Below are positions 6,091 to 11,853 of a stretch of 11,853 nt of DNA, one piece after another; within the stretch, counting starts at the first letter, position 1, and the number at the start of each line of letters is the position of its first letter. A program made the translations under genes and the position numbers. The DNA is taken from assembly GCA_022424815.1 (NCBI GenBank), contig JAKMGS010000050.1, positions 1-11,853 on the forward strand, given 5' to 3'. This DNA is from Schleiferiaceae bacterium (GTDB taxonomy: Bacteria; Bacteroidota; Bacteroidia; Flavobacteriales; Schleiferiaceae). The notes beneath the pieces are model-generated. The model was not told where the DNA came from, did no database searches, and saw nothing but the letters and a program-made list of their open reading frames with translations.

Positions 6091-7894
6091 ATCCTACGTG
6101 CATTGAACCCTTCGGATACTTGAAGAAATTTGATTCCACTTTACGGTCACTCAATGCGAAGGCTAAGGTCAAAGTTCCCACACGACCAATGAGCATGGAG
6201 ACCATCAATACTAGCTTGCCACCCAGTGACATACTAGGTGTGACCCCCGTACTTAAACCTACTGTACAAAAAGCACTAACTTCTTCAAATGCCAAATCCA
6301 ATAAAGCTTTCTCCGGCTCAAAGAGGGTCAATAGAAAGATCCCGACTAGAATACTCACGGCGGAGAATAAAAATATTGCAAAGGCTTTATTCATCAATCC
6401 CCAAGGAATCTGGGTTTTGTAAAGATTCACATTCTTCTTGCCTTGAATGGTCGCGGCTGCACTCATGAAGACCAAGGCAAAGGTGCTCGTTTTAATCCCC
6501 CCAGCGGTTGATCCAGAACCCCCACCAATAAACATGAGAAAGATGAAGAACAACAATGTTGGGGTGGCCATGGTACCGAAGTTAACCGTATTGAATCCTG
6601 CCGTACGTGAGGTAATACTTTGGAAGATGCTGTGGCTGAGCTGTGGACCAATGGGTCCCTGATCCCCTTCCAACATCAATACCACCGCAGCACCAAAGAC
6701 AATGAGCACTCCAGCCACTACCAAACCTAGTTTGGTACCTACACGCAAACTCCGCCATGACTTTGCCATAGGCTGTTTACGCCAAGGTTGCTTCAGCAAG
6801 TCCGAAATGGTACCAAATCCTATACCGCCCAAGACAATCAAGATCGCAATGATAGCATGTACCCCAAACTCATGGTTTACGCCCTCACTCGCCAAACTAT
6901 TGCTGAATAAGGAGAAGCCCGCGTTGTTAAAGGCAGAAATGCTATGGAATAAACTGTAGAAAAGGTTTTCCCCTAGACCGTCGTATTTACCTCGCCAGAG
7001 AATGGCTAACAATCCTGCCCCAATCAATTCAATGAAAATAGTCAACCTGAAAATGGCGCCTATTAAAGAGCGGCTGCGCTTGAGATCCTCGCCGAGATTT
7101 TCGCTCATGAAGTTTGCTTGACGCATACCGAAGCCGCCTCTAAGTATAGCAAATAAAGCGGCGAATGAGATGATATTTAATCCCCCGAGTTGCATCAAAA
7201 TCATGACGACTATTTGGCCTTTTCCACTGAGAATTTCGCTGATATCTATAAGACTCAATCCGGTTACACAACTGGCAGATATACTAGTAAATAAAGCCGT
7301 TAAGAAGTCCAATCCACTGTGGTCTTTGATGGTCATTTCAGGTAGCATCAAAAGACCAGTACCCATTAAAATGAGCACTACAAAACTCAAAATCAGCAAG
7401 GTTGGTGGACTCAGCTTACTCCTAGGCAATACCTCGCCAACTTTTCCGAATTCTAGGCCTACAATGACCAAGAAGTAGAGTTGTAAAAACAACATGAAGC
7501 TTTCTTGGAGGCCAGGGATTTTAAGGAATTGGCCCAATTCATTTAAGATCTCAAACTTGAAAACATTGATCACCAGGATATCAGTGATGATAAACAACAT
7601 GAGTAGCCCTTCCCATTTGCGATCTTTTAAGAATTCCCGCGGATGGAAATTATATAATAGCTCGAGAAAGAATTTCAGTAAGTAAAAAGCTATGGAACCC
7701 CGAACGATATATTCAACGAGCTGGCTCCGCCATGCATCGAGTTCATACCCATGGTAAAATACAAGTGCCATCAAGGTAAACGTAGCAACAAAGAGACTTC
7801 CCGTGGTCAAGGAAGACATCACAAAATCTCGGCTATCGTACAGACGGATATTGATGAACTCACGCGCAGCGTTGATGCGTTGTTTCAAATTCAC
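6089..7894 (-). CDS. TrkH/KtrB-family potassium uptake membrane protein with N-terminal helical extension
   Basis: A 601-residue integral membrane subunit of a Trk/Ktr-type potassium transporter. The core (about residue 165 onward) carries four pore-loop repeats around the filter glycine: SCVTGLS (208-214), FNNAGF (322-327), RTAGFN (430-435) and CTVGLST (543-549). It also has the glycine-rich GGGSGSTAGGIKTS loop (457-470) that forms the gating element inside the membrane, and a closing MLIGRVGTLTLAFA. The first 150 or so residues hold about four extra hydrophobic helices (near 30-48, 62-80, 97-112 and 131-148), longer than minimal KtrB. The start is a GTG at 7894. The frame is closed by TAG at 7931-7933 and has no ATG between, with ATT at 7897 as the only nearby alternative. 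No RCK-type partner (TrkA/KtrA) is present. A promoter-like signal with a dyad lies directly upstream. Confidence 0.93.
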   Translation of the reverse strand: MNLKQRINAAREFINIRLYDSRDFVMSSLTTGSLFVATFTLMALVFYHGYELDAWRSQLVEYIVRGSIAFYLLKFFLELLYNFHPREFLKDRKWEGLLMLFIITDILVINVFKFEILNELGQFLKIPGLQESFMLFLQLYFLVIVGLEFGKVGEVLPRSKLSPPTLLILSFVVLILMGTGLLMLPEMTIKDHSGLDFLTALFTSISASCVTGLSLIDISEILSGKGQIVVMILMQLGGLNIISFAALFAILRGGFGMRQANFMSENLGEDLKRSRSLIGAIFRLTIFIELIGAGLLAILWRGKYDGLGENLFYSLFHSISAFNNAGFSLFSNSLASEGVNHEFGVHAIIAILIVLGGIGFGTISDLLKQPWRKQPMAKSWRSLRVGTKLGLVVAGVLIVFGAAVVLMLEGDQGPIGPQLSHSIFQSITSRTAGFNTVNFGTMATPTLLFFIFLMFIGGGSGSTAGGIKTSTFALVFMSAAATIQGKKNVNLYKTQIPWGLMNKAFAIFLFSAVSILVGIFLLTLFEPEKALLDLAFEEVSAFCTVGLSTGVTPSMSLGGKLVLMVSMLIGRVGTLTLAFALSDRKVESNFFKYPKGSMHVG

Positions 7895-7914
7895 AATGTG
7901 ACTTTTGCGTTTAT

Positions 7915-7943
7915 CGAATTTACCCCGATTCTATGAGAATCAA
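7915..7943 (-). promoter_or_regulatory. Putative trkH promoter (TTG - 18 nt - TAAATTCG)
   Basis: On the minus strand TTG (7941-7943) and TAAATTCG (7915-7922) are 18 nt apart, in the normal range for a Bacteroidota -33/-7 pair, with one mismatch in the -7 box. The predicted leader before the GTG start is about 14 nt. The spacer holds a perfect inverted repeat, listed separately. Confidence 0.5.
7927..7941. repeat. Perfect 15-bp inverted repeat in the trkH promoter spacer
   Basis: GATTCT (7927-7932), a 3-nt centre, and AGAATC (7936-7941). The dyad fills most of the spacer between the proposed -33 and -7 boxes of trkH and shares a base with the -33 TTG. This is the typical position for a repressor operator. 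No T-run follows on either strand, so it is not a terminator of the upstream gene. Confidence 0.6.
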
Positions 7944-7948
7944 GCATT

Positions 7949-8338
7949 CTAATCGTATTTCTCGTACGACTTTTCCTCAATCAGGTTCGAACCTGTCAAA
8001 AGGTTAATCTCTTTCTTCACCGCGGCTCTGCGGTCATTGAGCTGGTAAACGCTGCGGGCGGCTGCCACAAACGAAGGACCAAAATCTTGCGATTTCTCAA
8101 GTCCACGCAAGACATCCTCTACCTCCCAGAGTGAGGTGTTCACCTTCAATAGCTGGTCTTGCAAAGTATGCAGGGCGCCAGAAGATTCTAAGGAATGAAT
8201 GGCATCCACGGCAGGCTGAAGGCTTTCTAGCTCTCGGCGTATGTTGTTGAGCGCAGTGGGATCTGTAATTCTTTCGCTCTTGATTTGGAGGATCGAATAC
8301 TTGTCCAACACTTCGCCGTTGGATACCTCAATTTTCAT
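7949..8338 (-). CDS. DUF6165-like small protein of unknown function
   Basis: A 129-residue soluble, mostly helical protein beginning MKIEVSNGEVLDKYSILQIK and ending in an EEKSYEKYD tail. The start and the EKSY end resemble the family I know as DUF6165; the match is from memory and was not searched. The central part has heptad-like leucines around residues 57-84 and could form a coiled coil. No catalytic motif, signal peptide or membrane segment is visible. The ATG lies 2 nt after the stop of the aminotransferase gene, so the two are almost certainly one operon and probably translationally coupled. Relatives are often found near surface-polysaccharide genes; none occur here. Function unknown. 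Confidence 0.8.
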   Translation of the reverse strand: MKIEVSNGEVLDKYSILQIKSERITDPTALNNIRRELESLQPAVDAIHSLESSGALHTLQDQLLKVNTSLWEVEDVLRGLEKSQDFGPSFVAAARSVYQLNDRRAAVKKEINLLTGSNLIEEKSYEKYD

Positions 8339-8340
8339 TA

Positions 8341-9540
8341 TTAGTCTTCTAGTTTGGAAACGGCCGCTTTAACGCGACGAACCGCTTCTTCCAATTCTGC
8401 TTCTGCCGCAGCATAAGAGAACCGCACATAACCCGGCAACCCAAAGGCATCACCAGGCACGGTACTCACCAATCCTTCTTCCAAAAGATACATGCTCAAA
8501 TCGAGAGAAGTTTCAATGACCTTACCATTAAATTTCTTACCCAAGATACTAGAAACGCGAGGGAACACATAGAAAGCTCCTGGAGGCGTGTCCAGTTCAA
8601 AACCTTGGATTTCATTCATCCATTCTACCATCTTCGCACGACGCGTAGCAAAGGTATCTACCATATATTGTACGGTCGACGGATCCGCTTCGACCGCAGC
8701 GATACAAGCGCGCTGTGCCACAGAGTTGGTTCCGGAAGTAAAGTTGCTTTGGAATTTCGTACAGGCCTTAGCAATCCATTCTGGAGCACCGATATAGCCA
8801 ATACGCCAACCCGTCATCGCAAAGCCCTTCGACAATCCGTTGACCGTGATGGTTTGGTTATAGACCTCAGAAAAGCTTGCAATACTTACGTGCTCCACTT
8901 CACCATAGTTCAATAATTCGTAAATCTCGTCAGAGATTATGTGCAGGTTCGGATGTTTCGCCACCAAAGCGGCAATCGCAGCGAGGTCCTCTTTGCTATA
9001 AATGGCGCCACAAGGGTTGTTAGGTGAAGAGAAAATCAACACTTTCGATTTTGGAGTGATGGCCTCCTCCAACTGGGCTGCCGTAATCTTGAAACCGCTT
9101 TCCATGGTCGTAGGAAGGATTTTCACCTCGCCGCCACAGTATTTGGCTTGGTCCATATAACTCACCCAATACGGCGCTGGAATGATCACCTCATCTCCTG
9201 GGTCAACTAGGGTTAAAAAGACATTCAACAAGCTTTGCTTCGCACCTGTACTCACCACGATCTGGCTTGGATCGTAATCCAATCCGTTATCACGTTTAAA
9301 CTTCTTCGCAATGCTCACTTGAAGATCAGAGAATCCCGGAACCGGCATGTAATGCGTGTAGTTTTGCTCCATCGCTTCCACCGCAGCATCCTTAATGAAT
9401 TCTGGGGTATCGAAATCCGGCTCGCCAAGGGACAAACTGATGACCTGTTTCCCGGTAGCACTAAGTTCTCGTGCCTTTTTGGCCATTTCAATTGTCATGG
9501 GAAGCCCCATCTCCTGTGCGCGTTGTGAAAGTACTTGCAT
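8341..9540 (-). CDS. Pyridoxal-phosphate-dependent aminotransferase, class I/II (aspartate aminotransferase-like)
   Basis: A 399-residue cytoplasmic fold-type I aminotransferase that moves an amino group between an amino acid and a 2-oxo acid using PLP. Motifs run in family order: SLGEPDFDTP (37-46), the ring-stacking aromatic in APYWVSY (W126), SSPNNPCG (171-178) with N175 contacting the cofactor, SDEIYE (203-208) with D204 for the pyridine nitrogen and Y207, the PLP Schiff-base lysine K238 in NGLSKGFAMTGWRIGY, and R373 in YVRFSYA for the substrate carboxylate. Length is normal for aspartate aminotransferase subgroup I-gamma. The NPCG box has Cys where Thr or Ser is usual. Aspartate is the likeliest donor, but prephenate or other substrates cannot be excluded. 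It is first in an operon with the DUF6165-like gene and has a -7 box upstream. Confidence 0.94.
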   Translation of the reverse strand: MQVLSQRAQEMGLPMTIEMAKKARELSATGKQVISLSLGEPDFDTPEFIKDAAVEAMEQNYTHYMPVPGFSDLQVSIAKKFKRDNGLDYDPSQIVVSTGAKQSLLNVFLTLVDPGDEVIIPAPYWVSYMDQAKYCGGEVKILPTTMESGFKITAAQLEEAITPKSKVLIFSSPNNPCGAIYSKEDLAAIAALVAKHPNLHIISDEIYELLNYGEVEHVSIASFSEVYNQTITVNGLSKGFAMTGWRIGYIGAPEWIAKACTKFQSNFTSGTNSVAQRACIAAVEADPSTVQYMVDTFATRRAKMVEWMNEIQGFELDTPPGAFYVFPRVSSILGKKFNGKVIETSLDLSMYLLEEGLVSTVPGDAFGLPGYVRFSYAAAEAELEEAVRRVKAAVSKLED

Positions 9541-9572
9541 TATAGAAGTAGTGTAGATGTGTAATAAGGCGA

Positions 9573-9580
9573 CAAATTTA
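9573..9580 (-). promoter_or_regulatory. -7 promoter element of the aminotransferase operon (TAAATTTG)
   Basis: An exact TAnnTTTG match on the minus strand, 32 nt before the aminotransferase ATG. No clear TTG is seen at 17-23 nt spacing. It stands back to back with a near-match for the divergent gene. Confidence 0.5.
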
Positions 9581-9582
9581 AC

Positions 9583-9590
9583 GATATTTG
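9583..9590 (+). promoter_or_regulatory. Possible -7 element of the divergent membrane-protein gene (GATATTTG)
   Basis: GATATTTG differs from TAnnTTTG at its first base and ends 19 nt before the ATG at 9610, the same spacing as at other starts in the window. No -33 box is visible. Confidence 0.35.
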
Positions 9591-9609
9591 TAACCCTTAA
9601 CGCAGTTTT

Positions 9610-10131
9610 ATGGACGCATTTATTGAAATCATCAAGTATACTATTCCAGCGGCTTTAATGCTGCTACTCACTTATTTACTCCTCTCAAATTTTGTGGATA
9701 ATGAGGAAAAACGCCGCCAATTTTATTTGCGTAAAGACCTCAACAAAAAGTCACTTCCTATGCGTTTTCAGGCATTTGAAAGACTAACTGTCTTTTTGGA
9801 AAGAATCACACCTAATAACTTAGTGTTGAGAGTGAAGCCCGGCAATATGCCCTTGGGCGCCTATCGTAAAATATTGGTAAATACTATCAGACAAGAGTAC
9901 GATTATAATGTCTCTCAGCAGGTATATATTAGCGACAAGAACTGGAATAGCATCGTTAGCGCTAAAAGTCAAGTGGTGAGTATGATCAACAAGGTTTCTG
10001 CTGAAATGGACGAAAATGCTACCGCCGCAGACCTTAGCCGCAAGTTGATTGAACTCGAAATGACGGGAGACATCTTTCCAACGAAGGCCGCAATCCTCCT
10101 ACTCAAGCACGAAGCCGCGCGCAATTTCTAA
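9610..10131 (+). CDS. Conserved Bacteroidota membrane-anchored protein of unknown function
   Basis: A 173-residue protein with one N-terminal membrane helix (about 10-28) followed by a basic stretch (EEKRRQFYLRKD). This suggests an anchored protein with its C-terminal domain in the cytoplasm. The soluble part contains LPMRFQAFERLTVFLERI (49-66) and an aromatic segment around YDYNVSQQVYIS (97-108), then an amphipathic helical end. I recognise this layout from uncharacterised Bacteroidota proteins, possibly those grouped as DUF7935; the family name is from memory. No enzymatic motif is visible. It is transcribed away from the aminotransferase operon from a shared 69-nt region, and its stop overlaps the meaB stop on the other strand by four bases. 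Confidence 0.8.
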   Translation: MDAFIEIIKYTIPAALMLLLTYLLLSNFVDNEEKRRQFYLRKDLNKKSLPMRFQAFERLTVFLERITPNNLVLRVKPGNMPLGAYRKILVNTIRQEYDYNVSQQVYISDKNWNSIVSAKSQVVSMINKVSAEMDENATAADLSRKLIELEMTGDIFPTKAAILLLKHEAARNF

Positions 10132-11204
10132 CGGTCGAGCCGACGTCTTAACTCTTCGATAAATAGTTTCGAGGCCTGTAATGGGCCTGCTTCGCTATTG
10201 CCCACCTTTTCTCGCAAATCATCGTAGGCTGCCTGCAACCCATCATGTTGTTGCAGCACACTTCGAAACGCATGCTGCACTTCCACTTCAAACCAGTATT
10301 CTGATTGTCGACGACGCTTCTCATCGAACCAACCTTGCCCTCTAGAATGGCGTATGCATTGGTCGATGGCCGCATCCAACTCCTCGAATCCTTGGCTTTC
10401 CAATGCTGAAATCAGGGTAATTGTAGGGGTCCAATTAAACTCGTCCCTCGCACTCAATTGCAACGCGCGCTGTAACTCCACACGTGTTCGTTTGGCCGCT
10501 GGAACATGCTCGCCCTCACTTTTATTGATGGCAATCAAATCAGCCATCTCCATAATCCCCTTCTTGATGCCTTGGAGCTCGTCCCCAGTCCCCGGCATGG
10601 CTAAAAACAAGAATGCATCGACCATCTGGGATACTGTCGTTTCGCTCTGCCCCACGCCAACCGTCTCCACGAAAATATGGGTATACCCTGCTGCCTCGCA
10701 CAATACGATGGCCGCCTTCGTTGTTCGTGCAACACCGCCCAGTGCTCCCGAAGAAGCTGTAGGACGAATAAAAGCACGCTCATGGCGACCCAGCTCTACC
10801 ATTCTGGTCTTATCCCCCAAAATAGCACCGTGAGACTTCGACGAAGATGGATCAATGGCCAACACGGCCAACCGCGCCTTTTCATTCGACTCTAAATAGT
10901 GTGCCCCATAGGATTCCAGGAACGTACTCTTTCCTACTCCAGGTACTCCAGAAATCCCCAATCGCACGCTATTCCCGGCATGTGGCAACAACTTTTCGAG
11001 TAGCGCCCCTGCCTTTACCACATCCTCAACCGCTTCACTTTCTACCAAGGTGATGCCCGCGGCAAGCGCAGCTCGATCTCCTTTAAGAATAGCATGCTCC
11101 AACTCCTCCACTTTCCATGCAGGTCTTTTACCCACCTGAAACTTTGGATTCACGGAAGGCCCATCGGTGGCCGATTTCTGAGTATGCAATGTGTTTTTAG
11201 CCAT
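10128..11204 (-). CDS. meaB: Methylmalonyl-CoA mutase-associated G-protein chaperone MeaB/ArgK
   Basis: A 358-residue G3E-family GTPase that protects and reloads adenosylcobalamin-dependent methylmalonyl-CoA mutase. Motifs: P-loop GVPGVGKS (86-93), the magnesium-site stretch AIDPSSSKSHGAILGDKTRM (116-135), FIRPTASSGALGGVA (145-159), the switch ETVGVGQSE (180-188), and a base-recognition motif that reads NKSE (227-230) instead of NKxD. The C-terminal half, with helices through QHAFRSVL and ELRRRL, matches the dimerisation arm of the family. Length is slightly above the usual 320-340 because of an N-terminal extension of about 25 residues. The ATG overlaps the TGA of the upstream saccharopine-dehydrogenase-like gene by one base (TGATG), pointing to translational coupling. 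No mutase gene (mutA/mutB) is in the window. Confidence 0.94.
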   Translation of the reverse strand: MAKNTLHTQKSATDGPSVNPKFQVGKRPAWKVEELEHAILKGDRAALAAGITLVESEAVEDVVKAGALLEKLLPHAGNSVRLGISGVPGVGKSTFLESYGAHYLESNEKARLAVLAIDPSSSKSHGAILGDKTRMVELGRHERAFIRPTASSGALGGVARTTKAAIVLCEAAGYTHIFVETVGVGQSETTVSQMVDAFLFLAMPGTGDELQGIKKGIMEMADLIAINKSEGEHVPAAKRTRVELQRALQLSARDEFNWTPTITLISALESQGFEELDAAIDQCIRHSRGQGWFDEKRRRQSEYWFEVEVQHAFRSVLQQHDGLQAAYDDLREKVGNSEAGPLQASKLFIEELRRRLDR

Positions 11205-11853
11205 CAGGCTTGGTCTATGTATGCTTGAAGGTAAGCGTATTTATCAGTCAATGAACCGTCCGCACATTCTGTAGCGCGTCCTAGCACACCTTCTTCATCT
11301 CCATTAAAGAGCGCTGGAATGACATGGGTCATTAGGTCACTACCAAAACTTAGTGAGGCATCTCTTGGCAACTCACACGGCAGATTATCTACCGCCATCA
11401 CTCCAATAGCCTTAGGATGATCATGCCCTACTTCTTTCTCCTCAGAAGCTAGATAGCCATAAAACGGAGCTGCAATGGTCGAGGCTCGAAGTGTCGAGGC
11501 CACCGGACCGTCTATATCGCAACTGATATCGGCCACATAGGAAATGGCAAAATCTAGCTGCTTGGCATCTTCTCTCGTAAAAATAAAAGGCGCCCGGCTA
11601 TCGTAATAATGCCCAGCGATGTATAGCCTGGCAAAAGGCGCATAACGCATGAAATCACTCTCATATCCGCTCGGATCTGCAAAGAGCTCCTTGCGATCGA
11701 ACGGTCGTCCGTCGTTAGTCTTATAGTATTCTTCTAAGTCCAATTGGCTCCAAAAACAACCTTCATAACCCGAAATTTCCTCCGGGGAAATCTGAGGAAT
11801 CCCAGAAGCCTTTAATGTCTCTACTGCCCCACCCGCCACGCGGCCTTTACCCG
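11204..11853 (-). CDS. Saccharopine dehydrogenase-like NAD(P)-dependent oxidoreductase, C-terminal part (truncated by window edge)
   Basis: The last 216 codons of an enzyme of the lysine-forming saccharopine dehydrogenase / alanine dehydrogenase superfamily. The first visible residues, GKGRVAGGAVETL, are the glycine-rich dinucleotide-binding loop. They are followed by SYVADISCDIDGPVAST, LRASTIAAPFYGY and IGVMAVDNLPCELPRDAS, all hallmarks of this family, and then DGSLTDKYAYLQAYI at the end. The reaction would be NAD(P)-linked interconversion of saccharopine, lysine and 2-oxoglutarate, or a related reaction; substrate choice cannot be settled. A GTG at 11839 falls inside the cofactor loop, so it is not a start: the true N-terminus, about 180-200 residues by family length, lies beyond position 11853. 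Its stop overlaps the meaB start. Confidence 0.9.
   Translation of the reverse strand, partial: GKGRVAGGAVETLKASGIPQISPEEISGYEGCFWSQLDLEEYYKTNDGRPFDRKELFADPSGYESDFMRYAPFARLYIAGHYYDSRAPFIFTREDAKQLDFAISYVADISCDIDGPVASTLRASTIAAPFYGYLASEEKEVGHDHPKAIGVMAVDNLPCELPRDASLSFGSDLMTHVIPALFNGDEEGVLGRATECADGSLTDKYAYLQAYIDQA

Noticed and set aside
6063..6422. A 119-codon plus-strand frame starting right after the oxygenase
   Set aside because: It begins inside the terminator of the previous gene and runs antisense to the well-supported TrkH coding sequence.
10354..10833. A 159-codon plus-strand frame opposite meaB
   Set aside because: meaB carries all GTPase motifs on the minus strand here. The opposite frame is open because of its codon bias and shows no family features.
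11837..11839. A GTG as start of the saccharopine-dehydrogenase-like gene
   Set aside because: The frame stays open to the window edge, and the residues before and after this GTG form the glycine-rich cofactor loop (GKGRVAGGA), so the codon is internal.
1..11853. A search for mobile elements, CRISPR repeats, tRNA genes, phage genes or a defence-type cassette
   Set aside because: No repeat arrays, transposase or integrase motifs, tRNA-like cloverleafs or terminal inverted repeats were seen. The genes are mostly recognisable housekeeping families.

Overview
The window looks like a chromosomal housekeeping segment from a member of the Bacteroidota, most likely Flavobacteriales. Three things point there. 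Several genes are preceded by the Bacteroidota-type -7 promoter element TAnnTTTG (best case at 1627-1657, upstream of rpmH, with a TTG box 19 nt away). Shine-Dalgarno sites are generally not visible. The CarB, L34, KtrB/TrkH and small hypothetical proteins resemble flavobacterial versions. Genus or family cannot be fixed from sequence alone. There are no tRNA or rRNA genes, insertion sequences, phage genes or CRISPR arrays, and no gene-free stretch longer than about 160 bases.

Layout. Positions 1-1337 (minus) hold the N-terminal 445 codons of carB, which runs off the left edge. rpmH (1434-1592, minus) lies upstream with its own promoter and a rho-independent terminator before carB. A plus-strand block follows: a small SAM-dependent methyltransferase (1752-2348), a DEAD-box RNA helicase with a DbpA-like RNA-binding domain and a basic low-complexity tail (2500-4395), a short-chain dehydrogenase (4417-5217) and a 2OG-Fe(II) oxygenase (5251-6063). 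That block ends at a UUCG-loop terminator. A minus-strand block meets it tail to tail: a class I/II PLP aminotransferase (8341-9540), a DUF6165-like protein 2 nt downstream (7949-8338), and a TrkH/KtrB-type potassium transporter (6089-7894) with its own promoter-like signal. A membrane-anchored protein conserved in Bacteroidota (9610-10131, plus) diverges from the aminotransferase. It converges, with a 4-nt overlap of stop codons, on a minus-strand pair in which a saccharopine-dehydrogenase-like gene (11204 to the right edge, partial) is translationally coupled to meaB (10128-11204).

Functionally the window mixes pyrimidine/arginine precursor synthesis (carB), translation and RNA remodelling (rpmH, helicase), potassium uptake, amino-acid metabolism (aminotransferase, saccharopine dehydrogenase-like enzyme) and cobalamin-enzyme maintenance (meaB). 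I see no gene cluster that suggests an undescribed multi-gene system. The items most worth a second look are small. A perfect 15-bp dyad lies inside the putative trkH promoter. The helicase leader can form two mutually exclusive hairpins. MeaB has an atypical guanine-recognition motif, NKSE. Several promoters appear to use the variant TAnnTTCG. Three start codons also need correcting from the longest-frame choice.
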